64,000 bases of DNA from an uncultured bacterium (GCA_903826575.1 CAIKEU010000039.1:1-64000); one strand, 5' to 3'; counted from the stretch's first letter, positions 53,762-64,000 are shown. Notes: generated by a model not told the origin, from the letters alone. Program-made: numbers and translations.

Positions 53762-55129
53762 CTAACGGCTCGCTACGCACTCAGCTAGCGTCGCGTCCAA
53801 TTCCGTCAAGAACCGATCCGCATCAGCCTGAGAGAACACTAGCGGTGGTCGAATCTTGAGATTGTTGTTGTACAGCCCGGCCGTACCGATAAGGATATGC
53901 CGTCTGCGCAAACCATTTACCAATTGGAGCATCAGCGTCTCGTTCGGCTCGCCTGTCTCAGGTACGACTAGTTCGACGCCGATGAACAGGCCGTCACCAC
54001 GGACCTGTGCAATCTGCGGATATGCCGCGGAAATCTGGCGAAGGCCGGCACGCAGGTACTCACCCACATGCGCCGCATTGGCCTGGATGCCCTCGTCCCT
54101 GATCACATCCATAACTGCTTGCGCCGCGGCGATGGCGGTGGCGTTACCGCCGAACGTATTGAAGTAGCGCAGGTCACGTCCGAACTTTTCCATCACTTCA
54201 GGGCGCATCATTGTCGCGGCAACCGGATAGCCATTGCCCATCGGCTTTCCAACGCACACCAGATCCGGAATCACTCGACCGTCTCGGACACTGTGCCGCT
54301 CAAAGCCCCACATCTGAGAGCCCGTGCGACCAAAGCCTGGCTGCACTTCGTCAGCGATGTAGAGCCCACCGGCTTCATGAGTCACGTCCACTGCGGGCTT
54401 AAGGAATCCCATGGGATCAGAAAGGACGCCGTCAGAGGCGAAGATCGAGTCGACGATCAACGCGGCGAAAGTGATGCCGTGCGTTGCAAGATCACCAATC
54501 GCGCTACGCACCTGCGTTGCGAACCATTGGCCAACATCGTCATGTCCGGCTTGCTGCACACGACGCGCATCCGGCACATCAACCACACGTACCCACTCGG
54601 GCAAACTCGATAGGCCACCGAGTGATGGTGAGATAGCAGCAGCCTCGGTCGTGACGCCGTGATACGCGTTACGAGTTACAACAACGCCCCTGCCACCGGT
54701 GTGGTACTTCGCAATCCGCAGCGCTAAATCAACTGATTCCGAGCCGGTGCACGTGTACATGATGTGCCCGATCTCCGCTGGCATGGTGGCTAAGATTTGC
54801 TCGGAATACTCAACAATTCCGCGATGAAGATAGCGAGTATGGGTACTGAGTTGGGCGGCTTGAGCGGCGATCGCCGCAGCAACTCGCGGATGTGCATGAC
54901 CCACACAGGGCACGTTGTTATAAACGTCGAGGTACTCCTGACCCTTGACGTCGTACAGGTGCACCCCATTCCCCCGAACGAACTCAATCGGTTCGTCATA
55001 GAAGAGCCGATACGCAGGGCCTAAGACATCAACGCGACGACGGACGAGATCAGCATGCTCGGGTTCGAGGGCACCAATGTCCTTCAGATTGAAGTAGTTT
55101 GACGGTCCCACCTGGCGGGGCTCAGCCAT
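53762..55129 (-). CDS. Class III aminotransferase-fold PLP enzyme, phospholyase-like
   Basis: The 455-residue PLP enzyme of fold type I shows CTGSESVDLALRIAKYHTGGRGVVVTRNAYHG (phosphate and ring stacking), DEVQPGFGRTGSQMWGFE, and the Schiff-base Lys in PDLVCVGKPMGNGYP. The sequence pattern is closest to AGXT2L-type proteins, which in animals are ammoniophospholyases acting on phosphoethanolamine or phosphohydroxylysine. Its direct partner is a kinase (8-base overlap), as in that pathway. The ATG at 55129 follows GAAGGG. True transaminase activity cannot be excluded. Confidence 0.8.
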   Translation of the reverse strand: MAEPRQVGPSNYFNLKDIGALEPEHADLVRRRVDVLGPAYRLFYDEPIEFVRGNGVHLYDVKGQEYLDVYNNVPCVGHAHPRVAAAIAAQAAQLSTHTRYLHRGIVEYSEQILATMPAEIGHIMYTCTGSESVDLALRIAKYHTGGRGVVVTRNAYHGVTTEAAAISPSLGGLSSLPEWVRVVDVPDARRVQQAGHDDVGQWFATQVRSAIGDLATHGITFAALIVDSIFASDGVLSDPMGFLKPAVDVTHEAGGLYIADEVQPGFGRTGSQMWGFERHSVRDGRVIPDLVCVGKPMGNGYPVAATMMRPEVMEKFGRDLRYFNTFGGNATAIAAAQAVMDVIRDEGIQANAAHVGEYLRAGLRQISAAYPQIAQVRGDGLFIGVELVVPETGEPNETLMLQLVNGLRRRHILIGTAGLYNNNLKIRPPLVFSQADADRFLTELDATLAECVASR

Positions 55130-56162
55130 CGCGTAACCCTTCGTGCGGATCTCGGTTATCAAGTAATTCAAGGGCGATTGTTGCGCTTTCCAGAGTACGC
55201 GAGGTGTACTCCGCGTTTTCAGGATTGGTCGCGCTCAACCATGAACCAAGCAGCAGGCGCTGGCATAGCCGCGCCCGCACCAGCGATGGAAGAAGTGCCC
55301 ACTCGTCATCAGTCAGTGGCTGCTCAGCGTGGAAAGCGGACGCGAGGGCATAGGGGTTTACCCACGGATCCTGATGCCGCCGTCCGACATCGACCACATA
55401 ACTCATCGCCAACCCGACGTCTGCAACGAGTGCCGACGCAACGACATCACCGAAGTCGAGGATTCCAGCAACCGCATCGGTGTCGGATTCGTTGACGAGC
55501 ACGTTGTCGCTATTGAGATCGTTGTGAATCACTTGTTGACGCATGGATCGCAGAGCCGGACCTGTCCTCTGGTCGTAAATATCGAGTTGGCTGGCGACCA
55601 GATTGCGCGTGTCGGGATCGGCGATATGTCCAAGCAATGGCCGCAGCGTACCCACCTGCGCTAGGTCCCAGGCGATGTAACGAGTCGACCCCTGATGGAC
55701 AAAGTCGCTCAGCGCAGCATTCAACCTGCCTAGCCATCTGCCCCTGCTGGCTGACTGCTGCGCACTGAGAATATCCAATGTGGGGATGCGGCCAGGTAAC
55801 CACGTCAGAAGACGCGCGTAACGTGGTTCGCCGTCCATTCCGGCGACCAACGTCAGCAATTCATCATCGGAATTGGGGATCACCTTCGGGATCGGGAGTT
55901 CGGCGTCACGGCAGCAAGCGTGTTCCAGAGCTCGTACCGAAAGATCAATGATGTCGAAGGAATCCGTCGGGTTCGCAACCTTCAGCAGCATGCGCCGACC
56001 GGATAGATCATCAAGGACGTAGGTGTCGTCACGCTCAGTATCTAGCCGATGGAGGTCGGCAACCTCGATCCCAAAAGACTCGGTTGAAATCGCGCGAACT
56101 CGCATAGGTGTCAGCCTCGTGAATGCCGCCGCCAAGCTGTCATCAATGGGGGGCTCAGACAC
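55122..56162 (-). CDS. APH/choline-kinase-type phosphotransferase (hydroxylysine-kinase-like)
   Basis: The 346-residue small-molecule kinase fold has the nucleotide Lys in RRMLLKVANPTD, the catalytic loop VIHNDLNSDNVLV (HxDxxxxN) and the metal Asp in ILDFGDVVAS. It is coupled to the phospholyase-like gene, so the likely scheme is phosphorylation of a hydroxyl amine followed by elimination of phosphate and ammonia. The substrate (hydroxylysine, ethanolamine or similar) is inferred only. It could also be a general amino-alcohol kinase. Confidence 0.8.
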   Translation of the reverse strand: MSEPPIDDSLAAAFTRLTPMRVRAISTESFGIEVADLHRLDTERDDTYVLDDLSGRRMLLKVANPTDSFDIIDLSVRALEHACCRDAELPIPKVIPNSDDELLTLVAGMDGEPRYARLLTWLPGRIPTLDILSAQQSASRGRWLGRLNAALSDFVHQGSTRYIAWDLAQVGTLRPLLGHIADPDTRNLVASQLDIYDQRTGPALRSMRQQVIHNDLNSDNVLVNESDTDAVAGILDFGDVVASALVADVGLAMSYVVDVGRRHQDPWVNPYALASAFHAEQPLTDDEWALLPSLVRARLCQRLLLGSWLSATNPENAEYTSRTLESATIALELLDNRDPHEGLRDG

Positions 56163-56208
56163 AGGACCACGCTACCTTGCCACCACGCATCCGCTTGGTG
56201 GCACGCGA

Positions 56209-56871
56209 TCAGGCGTTAGAAGAAACCTGTTCGACCGGTGCGTCGATAGAGCCGAGGCCGCGTCGACGGCCCGCGGTGAGAACCAACGTCAGCATGGCGC
56301 CAAAAGCCACCCCGGCGAGAGCAAATACCCACGGCAGAAATGATGGGGTTGACGACGTCGAAATCGATGTGGAGGACATATCCATACCGGGCATGCCGGA
56401 CGCGCCCGAAACGTTGTCGCCGAAGCCTTGCCCCTTTGGAATGGTGAATGTCACCTCGGTCGAGATGTCGTCACCCGACATGTTGTCCGAGCCGACCATG
56501 TAATCGCCATGATCATTTGCCTCCAAACCAACACTTAATGTGTGGTCACCATCGCCAAAGTCACGGGTAGGAATGAAAATCCATGAGCCATACGCGCGGC
56601 CGACGTCGTTTCCATCGATCGTGAGGTGGGCGTGACCCTGACCCTCGACATAGCCCTGTCCCACCGACTGGGGAGCGAAGGTGAACTTCGTCGTGGTGAT
56701 GTGAACGTTTATTCCGCCGCCCATTGAGTCCCAGGCCGCTGTCGCTGAGACCGTGGGCGCGACGTCGGCGCTCAGAGCGTGCGATTTGCCACCATGTGCC
56801 GAGGCCCCAATGGGTGTAAAAACGACTGCAGCCGCAGCAAGTGAGCCAACGAGCACCGAAATCCGACGCAC
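56209..56871 (-). CDS. Secreted His/Met-rich membrane-anchored protein
   Basis: The product has 220 residues. A signal peptide (VRRISVLVGSLAAAAVVFTP, cleavage after ASA) is followed by a beta-sandwich-like domain with EGQGHAHLTIDGNDVGRAYG, DGDHTLSVGLEANDHGDY and a Met-rich stretch MPGMDM. A final membrane helix (about 185-207) has a basic tail. The layout suggests metal binding at the outer face of the membrane. The GTG at 56871 has GGAGGGG just upstream. A Zur-like palindrome overlaps its promoter, which argues for a zinc-responsive role; copper is an alternative because of the Met motif. Confidence 0.7.
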   Translation of the reverse strand: MRRISVLVGSLAAAAVVFTPIGASAHGGKSHALSADVAPTVSATAAWDSMGGGINVHITTTKFTFAPQSVGQGYVEGQGHAHLTIDGNDVGRAYGSWIFIPTRDFGDGDHTLSVGLEANDHGDYMVGSDNMSGDDISTEVTFTIPKGQGFGDNVSGASGMPGMDMSSTSISTSSTPSFLPWVFALAGVAFGAMLTLVLTAGRRRGLGSIDAPVEQVSSNA

Positions 56872-56889
56872 AACGAACCCCTCCACAGA

Positions 56890-56905
56890 TGAATGATCAT
56901 TTTCA
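56890..56905. promoter_or_regulatory. Zur-like box at the promoter of the secreted metal-binding-like gene
   Basis: TGAATGATCATTTTCA holds a perfect right half (ATCATTTTCA) of the Zur palindrome and a weaker left half. On the minus strand it follows directly on a -10-like TACCCT (56904-56909) and lies 19 bases upstream of the GTG at 56871. A repressor bound here would cover the start of transcription. Confidence 0.5.
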
Positions 56906-57082
56906 GGGTACGTGGCTGTTGTGCTGTACGCGAGCGATCTTCGCCTAATCGGGTGATCGAACCGTAACTCTGTGAATCCATCACATGCGGACCACTCGTG
57001 GATCGATCCCGGTAAGGTGTCTTTCACTGCCTTACGTCATGTATCTACATCTGACGGGGCTCTAAGGGAAGGTTTCGCGAGC

Positions 57083-58581
<1,499 letters not shown>

Positions 58582-58585
<4 letters not shown>

Positions 58586-59559
58586 CGCACGAGCAAGCCC
58601 AGATCATGTCGGCAGCGGGTAGCAATCCGCCCGCTGCCGACATGATCTGGATCCCATCGGGAACCTTCACGATGGGATCGGATCGTCACTACCGCGAAGA
58701 AGCGCCCGCACGAGATGTGTCTGTAGATGGCTTCTGGGTCGCGCGCACTCCCACCACAAACGCTCAGTACGCCGAGTTTGTTGATGCAACCGGCTACGTC
58801 ACTGTGGCTGAACGCCCACTCGATCCCGCCGCTTTTCCTGGCGCACCGGCAGAGAACCTCGTGGCCGGGTCGATGGTGTTCGTACCAACCTCCGGCCCAG
58901 TAGATCTACGTCACCTCAGCCAGTGGTGGGTGTGGACGCCAGGTGCATCATGGCGGCATCCCGAGGGACGTCATTCGACGATCGACCACAGGGCCGACCA
59001 CCCGGTTGTACACCTGGCTGCCGAGGACGCCCAGGCCTACGCCAACTGGACGGGCTTGGCCCTCCCAACCGAAGCTCAGTGGGAACGAGCTGCACGTGGG
59101 CACGCCAAGGGTGCGTCGTACACCTGGGGCGATGAACCTGAGTCGGCCGGCACACCTCTAGCAAACTACTACCACGGCGCGTTTCCTTATCGACATGCGC
59201 CAGGGTACGGAACAACGACACCGGTGGGCACCTTCCCTCCCAACGATTTTGGTCTGGTGGACATGGCCGGGAACGTATGGGAATGGACGAACGATTGGTA
59301 CGCCGAAAAACGATTCGCCGACGACGATTCGTGCTGCATCCCGAGCAATCCCCGCGGTGGCAGCGAGCAAGACAGCTTCGACACGAACCAGCCGCAGTTT
59401 CCCATTGCACGGCGGGTTATTAAGGGCGGATCATTTCTTTGCGCGGACGAGTACTGCTTGCGGTACCGGCCAGCAGCCAGGCGGCCTCAGCCGATTGATA
59501 CGGGTATGAGTCACATCGGTTTTCGATGCGCCTTTAACCCAAGCGCGCCTACGCCCTAA
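58582..59559 (+). CDS. Formylglycine-generating enzyme (SUMF1-like)
   Basis: This 325-residue protein converts the sulfatase active-site Cys to formylglycine. MIWIPSGTFTMGSDRHYREEAP opens the FGE-sulfatase domain, and LPTEAQWERAARG and NVWEWTNDWY are conserved. The catalytic pair is Cys287/Cys292 in FLCADEYCLRYRPAARRP, so this is a true FGE rather than an inactive relative. It overlaps the sulfatase stop by 4 bases, a clear enzyme-maturase operon. Confidence 0.95.
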
Positions 59560-60763
59560 ACACCAGCGCGTCAACAACGGGGCGTTGATATTCCGAAATC
59601 GGGCGATCAAGGCGCACGAGTGGCCCGCCAACAGTTCGTCTGATCAACAGTGTGGTCGAGGTGCCGCCGTCGAGGGCAGTTGCCTGAGAGGCACCCAGAG
59701 CTTTCATAATCTCCGCGAACTGGTGGACGGTCGAACCTCCCCAACGAGTTCCATTGACAGTCGCTCGCCCAGACACGGTCACCACTAGTTCGTCACCATT
59801 GGGCAGCCAACCGATCGCCGATCGTGGCCGCAGGTTTTCGTCACGTCCAACACACGTCGTCTTGTTAACTCCCTGCGAAACCAAGGTGCCACCAGAGCCA
59901 ACCACAGCTGCTGGATTTACAAGCACCGCGTGAGGCCACGCGCCATCAGACTGAAGGACCGCAGATTCGGAAAGTTTGACCGTCACGGCATCACCGACCC
60001 GTAACGCGGCAAGTTTGGCATCGTAGGGACCCGCGGGAGCAGTCAGCCACCACTGATTCATCGCCGGACGTGACCGACCAACCGAGCCACGCTTTATGGA
60101 AATCACCTGACCATTGGCGACAACAATGGTTCGGGGACCATACGGGTGCGCCCGCTGGCCCCAGACATACGAGTACGCAGTGACACCAGATCCGAGGGTT
60201 TGCCAGTTGACCCCCACGACCGGCACACTGCCATGCGAACTGACGATTCGTCCGTTCAGGATGGTGACGGCCGGATGCGCACTTTGTGAATGCGCGTCGA
60301 TCGCGATCCCATTGATGCGAGTGCTCGTTGCCTTAAGGATGACGCCGTCACGCACCTGCGACTTTTCTGGGATCCCGCTGACGTTCGGGTCAAAATGGCC
60401 CGCGTTAATCACAACGACCGCGCGCGGATCGCGAGCCACCATGGCGGCGGGTGTGACCGCAGCGCTCATCGTTGGTGCGGTCACCGCACCTGGAGTCAGG
60501 GTGCCGCGCGGGATTGTCACGGCGGCCACGCGCGTCTCGTTCAGCGGATTGGATTGATGACCAGAGTCCCACATCGAAACCGAAGCACCCCCGGGCAACG
60601 CATACGTCGACGGTGTCGTCTTCAAGATTGTCGAGTTCGGCAGGCAGCTGGCCGCTTGAGCAGTCGGGGCGACCAGCGGACCTAGCGATGGCAGCAACGG
60701 CACAAGGCTGGCCGCAACAGTGGCGACGAGCACGCGGTTAACGAATTTCCCCCAACTTCGCAT
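59549..60763 (-). CDS. Secreted phosphodiester glycosidase (NAGPA-like) protein
   Basis: The 404-residue protein has a signal peptide (VNRVLVATVAASLVPLLPSL, cleavage near AQA) and a phosphodiester glycosidase domain: VVVINAGHFDPN, GIAIDAHSQ, and ALDGGTSTTLLI as the DGG signature. Relatives remove N-acetylglucosamine from phosphodiesters; in bacteria they act on cell-wall or exopolysaccharide phosphoglycans. The ATG at 60763 is chosen because the open frame upstream lacks protein character. It ends convergently inside the FGE gene end (11-base overlap). Confidence 0.85.
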   Translation of the reverse strand: MRSWGKFVNRVLVATVAASLVPLLPSLGPLVAPTAQAASCLPNSTILKTTPSTYALPGGASVSMWDSGHQSNPLNETRVAAVTIPRGTLTPGAVTAPTMSAAVTPAAMVARDPRAVVVINAGHFDPNVSGIPEKSQVRDGVILKATSTRINGIAIDAHSQSAHPAVTILNGRIVSSHGSVPVVGVNWQTLGSGVTAYSYVWGQRAHPYGPRTIVVANGQVISIKRGSVGRSRPAMNQWWLTAPAGPYDAKLAALRVGDAVTVKLSESAVLQSDGAWPHAVLVNPAAVVGSGGTLVSQGVNKTTCVGRDENLRPRSAIGWLPNGDELVVTVSGRATVNGTRWGGSTVHQFAEIMKALGASQATALDGGTSTTLLIRRTVGGPLVRLDRPISEYQRPVVDALVFRA

Positions 60764-60813
60764 ACATCGAGAATCGGCATGGCGACCGGGAAACCTGAGG
60801 CCGGTACACCTGA

Positions 60814-61026
60814 TCAGGTGTCTTCGTTCGGCCCCTTTTCGCTTTCTTGGGCAGCCCTGACCTCTTTGAGAGTGCGCTGCCAATAGGGAACGGTGACGAA
60901 CAGGATCGCAAAACCCACAAGTGGCCCGGTGAGAAATGACATGAAAGGTAGGTAGCGAACCGCGAAATAGCCAAAGAGATTCGCCACTACTACCGTCAAT
61001 GCGAACTTCAGCGACCACGCAGCCAT
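60814..61026 (-). CDS. Small membrane protein of unknown function
   Basis: The 70 residues hold two hydrophobic spans (about 5-24 and 28-47) and a charged tail (RTLKEVRAAQESEKGPNEDT). It lies between two secreted-protein genes on the same strand, 50 bases from the NAGPA-like start. The family is unknown; the regular span pattern supports a real gene. Confidence 0.6.
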   Translation of the reverse strand: MAAWSLKFALTVVVANLFGYFAVRYLPFMSFLTGPLVGFAILFVTVPYWQRTLKEVRAAQESEKGPNEDT

Positions 61027-61057
61027 GTGGTGAGCCTAGCCGGTCGTGACGGCGAAC

Positions 61058-62581
61058 CTAGCTGATGGCAATTCCATCAACGCTGACGCGCTTGCCTGTA
61101 GAGGTGACAACAATCTTCACCTTGCCTGTGCGAGGGCTAAACCGAATCGAACCCAGCAGCGAGCGCTGCGCGGCTCCAGGCTTCGCCAGAGAGACCGCGC
61201 CCACCTTTGCGGCACCAACGTAGACGTCTACGGAGCCACAGGTCGGACACGTCCATGCCACCAGCGAAAGTGAGGTCATCAATCGGACTTTCGTAGTGGT
61301 CAGCGACGAGCCTTTGATCGTTGCAGTTGATCCGGTTGACCCCAGCCAACCGGCATTCACCGTTGAGACCCAAGAGTTGGCGCTCGAACGTAACAAGGCT
61401 CGATCATCCATCGGGATGGTGGTGCACGTTTCGGCCGACCAGGAACTTGCTACCCCACGTGACGTGCGGGTCATCGCCGAGAAGCAATACCGAGTGTCAC
61501 TGCCACCAGAAAAAGTCGATGTACGAGCGTGCGTACCCGTCACAAGTGGCGTGTAGGCAGACAACGCGGCCCCACCAACCGACGTACGGTAACGAACGTC
61601 TACGGCGGCGACGTTCGCCATTGAGTTAACTGCCCAGGACAGCGGTACATCGGACCTCAACTGCTGAGCCGATAGAGCCGTCATAGCAACTGCTGGCGCT
61701 GGGATCGCCGCAGATACAGTGGCAACAAGTTTGCCCGTCTTCAGACCTAAATCCCCCAACGAGCCGGTGAGGATCTGCCCCGCGGAGTTCACCGCGACCG
61801 CCATCGGGTAGTACGCATCGCTGATCACAACTGTCGGCGTCGAGCCCGGGGTGAGCCGGAACACTCGATTCGCATAGGTGTCGGCGACTAGCACATTGCC
61901 GGCGGGATCAATCGTCAGGCCTTCTGGCCCAGCGAAACCGGTCGCCACTTGCGTCACTGCACGTGAGGCGTGATCAACCCGATATACCGATCCAACGCTG
62001 ACATTGGTAGCGCTATCGATTCGCGAATCTGAGACGAAAACGTCTCCGGCGGCATCGACCGCCAAGCCCTTCGCGAAGGTGAAACCTGATGCAATCGTGC
62101 TCTGAACACCTGCTCGCGTGACTTTCACGATGTCATGGACGTCAGCAACGAACATGTCACCGGTCGCGTCTACCGCAACGGCCGCTGGGTTGGTGAAATG
62201 AGCACCCACGTCGGTTTGTATGCCCGCAGACGTGATTTTTTCGACGCGGCCATTGAGGTAATCCGCAACATAAACATTGTTCGCCGCATCGACAGCCACT
62301 CCGAGCGGCGAGCGAAAGCCGTTACCCAGTTGCGTGAACGTCGGGACGCCATACACAAGTGACACCTTGGTGACGACGGACGCAGCGTAATCTGAAACAT
62401 AAACATTGCCGGTTGCATCAACCGCAAGTCCCGCCGGGGTTGCAAAGCCAGTGGCATAAACCGAGGTCGGCGACACGGCTTGGGCAGAAGCGGCGCCCAC
62501 GCCCAGCGGCGCGATCACTGCAACAGAAAGCGCCAACGCCGCGGCAACTTTCGGGGTGGTACGTCGCTTTGGCAACAGCAT
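61058..62581 (-). CDS. Secreted NHL-repeat beta-propeller protein
   Basis: The protein has 507 residues. A signal peptide (VAAALALSVAVIAPLGVGAA, cleavage near ASA) is followed by six NHL-type blades, each of the form PAGLAVDATGNVYVSDY, spanning about 45-290. A fibronectin-III-like segment (about 305-390) and a C-terminal beta-domain with CPTCG follow. Such proteins bind ligands or act in adhesion; no enzyme motif is seen. It is oriented like the two genes downstream. Confidence 0.85.
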   Translation of the reverse strand: MLLPKRRTTPKVAAALALSVAVIAPLGVGAASAQAVSPTSVYATGFATPAGLAVDATGNVYVSDYAASVVTKVSLVYGVPTFTQLGNGFRSPLGVAVDAANNVYVADYLNGRVEKITSAGIQTDVGAHFTNPAAVAVDATGDMFVADVHDIVKVTRAGVQSTIASGFTFAKGLAVDAAGDVFVSDSRIDSATNVSVGSVYRVDHASRAVTQVATGFAGPEGLTIDPAGNVLVADTYANRVFRLTPGSTPTVVISDAYYPMAVAVNSAGQILTGSLGDLGLKTGKLVATVSAAIPAPAVAMTALSAQQLRSDVPLSWAVNSMANVAAVDVRYRTSVGGAALSAYTPLVTGTHARTSTFSGGSDTRYCFSAMTRTSRGVASSWSAETCTTIPMDDRALLRSSANSWVSTVNAGWLGSTGSTATIKGSSLTTTKVRLMTSLSLVAWTCPTCGSVDVYVGAAKVGAVSLAKPGAAQRSLLGSIRFSPRTGKVKIVVTSTGKRVSVDGIAIS

Positions 62582-62831
62582 GTTCGGTGGGCCCCCGCGG
62601 TCGATGTCATGAAAAAGTGAAGAAGGACGATCGTCCCTCGCACATGAACTAACCCAATTAGGACAACATCAGAAACTGCGATGGGCCACACGAAAGTGCC
62701 CGTTTCAACTCGGCTGGCCCACCAAATCAGCGAAACTTGAGACTGTTGATGTTCTGGAGAACCACAACAGAATTGGTCAAGTCACCCACCGCAGTGCACA
62801 AACACGTGCTGACACCAGTTAGCGTGTTCCC

Positions 62832-62936
62832 ATGTTCACCATCATTGTTATCGGCATAGTCCTGGTTTTCGTCATCGGCGTCATTGGCTGGCGCATGCTT
62901 CGGGGCGAAGACCCACGCACCGGCCGTAAGGATTGA
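62832..62936 (+). CDS. Very small membrane protein (34 aa)
   Basis: The frame reads MFTIIVIGIVLVFVIGVIGW, then a basic/acidic tail RMLRGEDPRTGRKD. It has one clear membrane helix with positive charges after it, typical of real small membrane proteins. TAGCGT ends 6 nt before the ATG, matching the leaderless spacing seen elsewhere, but no -35 is evident. It lies 66 bases upstream of the lipoprotein gene. Confidence 0.45.
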   Translation: MFTIIVIGIVLVFVIGVIGWRMLRGEDPRTGRKD

Positions 62937-63002
62937 GTCGCGATCGCTCGCCTAGTTGAACGCGCATCCCCCGTAACCCATTCGACGAAAGTTGGAGCCA
63001 TC

Positions 63003-63677
63003 GTGAAGCGCACGTCTCCCCGCCGGCTGTTGAACATCGTCGCGAGCCTTGTGCTGATCGGCGGTTTGGCCGGCTGCGGAACGAGCACAGGGGACGGAGC
63101 CACTCCAACATTGAACACAACTGCGAGCCCAACCAGTCCGACGCCAGACTCGCCGTCACCGTCTGCCTCGACTAGCGCCGAGCAGACGGTGCTGACGATG
63201 AATGTCCAAGGTTGCGATGCGTGCACTATCAGCGCGATTCAAGTGGGCCCAAAGGACCATTACTTTCAGACCCCATTCGTGGCCGCGGGCAGAGTTACCG
63301 GCACTCAGGTGACGCTAGCAGTTCCGACGAAGTACACCAAAGGCATGTATTTCACTGCCACCTGCCAGACGGGGCAGTGCAATTCAAGTAATGCCCAACC
63401 CGTCGTTGTACTGCGGTACCCCAACCAAGCTGTCGGCGCGACGGTCGGCGACGCCGTGGCTGCAAGCCAGACAATGGCTTCGATGTGCTGGGCAGGAACC
63501 ACTGGATCCACCGCGTCATTTTCACTCACGACAACGACCTTCGCGGACAAAGACCTTTCGGGCAATCCCATGATGTCTATGCGAATTTGGGCAAGTCCTC
63601 AGATCGACGTAGTACCCGGAACGGACGCAACCACCTTCCACGGCGGATTAGGTGCCCAAGACTTTCTGCACTGCTAG
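63003..63677 (+). CDS. Secreted lipoprotein with Ser/Thr/Pro-rich linker
   Basis: The protein has 224 residues with GTG start. A lipoprotein signal peptide ends in the lipobox LAGC (Cys at about 24), so it is anchored in the outer face of the membrane. A Ser/Thr/Pro linker (about 25-60) precedes a compact beta-rich domain with paired Cys (GCDACTISAI, CQTGQC) suited to disulfides or metal binding. The family is not recognised. It ends 4 bases over the convergent gene at 63674. Confidence 0.75.
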   Translation: MKRTSPRRLLNIVASLVLIGGLAGCGTSTGDGATPTLNTTASPTSPTPDSPSPSASTSAEQTVLTMNVQGCDACTISAIQVGPKDHYFQTPFVAAGRVTGTQVTLAVPTKYTKGMYFTATCQTGQCNSSNAQPVVVLRYPNQAVGATVGDAVAASQTMASMCWAGTTGSTASFSLTTTTFADKDLSGNPMMSMRIWASPQIDVVPGTDATTFHGGLGAQDFLHC

Positions 63678-64000
63678 GCGACGGAGTCGTCACCACGTCG
63701 GCTGACCTGAATACGCAGCCCGTCGTAGGACGATACGAGATAGCCGATAAAGCGCTCCTGATCAGCATCGAGGTATGCCTCGCGAATATCGCTGAACCAA
63801 ACGTCCTCAAGAGAGGACGAATTGAACATGGGCCACGACGAGCCCCCGTCACCCATGTTCTCCACCAAACCCACCGGCAGTCCGCCGAAACACAGCGTCG
63901 CCGTCCAAGCAGTACCCCGAGGATTCGGGTATTCGTGGACGTTCTGCAATTCCCAACGGTTTACAAAGCCAATCCGTGGTTCGAACTCGCGGCTCTCCGC
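63674..64000 (-). CDS. Hypothetical protein, partial (5' end beyond the window)
   Basis: The minus-strand frame stays open to the right edge, at least 17 codons beyond the TTG at 63949, reading EPRIGFVNRWELQNVHEYPN and then AWTATLCFGGLPVGLVENMG. The C-terminus is acidic (DIREAYLDADQERFIGYLVS). No family is recognised, and no membrane span is present. The true start lies outside the window. Confidence 0.6.
   Translation of the reverse strand, partial: AESREFEPRIGFVNRWELQNVHEYPNPRGTAWTATLCFGGLPVGLVENMGDGGSSWPMFNSSSLEDVWFSDIREAYLDADQERFIGYLVSSYDGLRIQVSRRGDDSVA

Noticed and set aside
62819-63226. A minus-strand frame opposite the lipoprotein gene
   Set aside because: It is a shadow of the lipoprotein and the small membrane protein genes and has no family features.
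63950-63990. A T-loop-like GGTTCGAAC at the right edge
   Set aside because: The flanking bases do not form a 5-bp T stem, and the region is part of an open reading frame.

Overview
The window is a chromosomal segment of an actinobacterium (Actinomycetota). The evidence is the gene order hrcA-dnaJ-rsmE-hinT-phoH-ybeY-corC-'cdd'-era-(AI-2E)-recO-uppS and the block leuS-degV-comEA-comEC-holA-rpsT-lepA-hemW. Other actinobacterial marks are dnaG followed by tRNA-Asn, a DUF222/HNH protein, a Zur-type regulator next to a ZIP transporter, and many GTG starts. Base composition looks moderately GC-rich, not extreme. Several genes appear to be leaderless, with a TAnnnT box exactly 6 nt before the start codon.

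Layout. 1-2942: a single-domain response regulator and a membrane histidine kinase, facing a small methyltransferase. 3375-9684: an integrated element of about 6.3 kb at the 3' end of tRNA-Asn. It is bounded by 47-bp direct repeats and carries a tyrosine integrase and clustered 11-12 bp repeats just inside both ends. Its cargo is a small membrane protein, a collagen-like secreted protein, a membrane-anchored protein, broken excalibur and cutinase genes, a GT87 glycosyltransferase and a helical-repeat protein. 9832-19295: housekeeping genes on the minus strand (dnaG, an acetyltransferase, dgt, an ElyC/SanA-like protein, ppdK, dusB). 19498-24436: HNH/DUF222, acetolactate decarboxylase, glycyl-tRNA synthetase, a frameshifted phosphoribosyltransferase, an ABM-domain protein and a small membrane protein. 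24521-27422: a metal-homeostasis cluster (ZIP transporter, Zur, TIGR03943 protein, PF03773 permease) with a good Zur-like operator. 27419-39082: the core block from uppS to hrcA with a CIRCE element. 39197-53717: a membrane protein, hemW, an acyl-CoA ligase, lepA, rpsT, holA, comEC, comEA, degV and leuS.

53762-64000 is more accessory. It holds a class-III aminotransferase fold protein paired with an APH-type kinase, a secreted His/Met-rich protein with a second Zur-like box at its promoter, a cytosolic arylsulfatase with its own formylglycine-generating enzyme, a secreted phosphodiester glycosidase (NAGPA-like), a secreted NHL-propeller protein, small membrane proteins, a lipoprotein and a gene running off the right edge.

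The most interesting items are the tRNA-Asn element with its iteron-like arm sites and decayed cargo, the candidate Zur regulon joining two distant loci, the kinase/phospholyase-like pair, the sulfatase-FGE pair, and a 14-bp tandem repeat that runs across a stop codon and a start codon.
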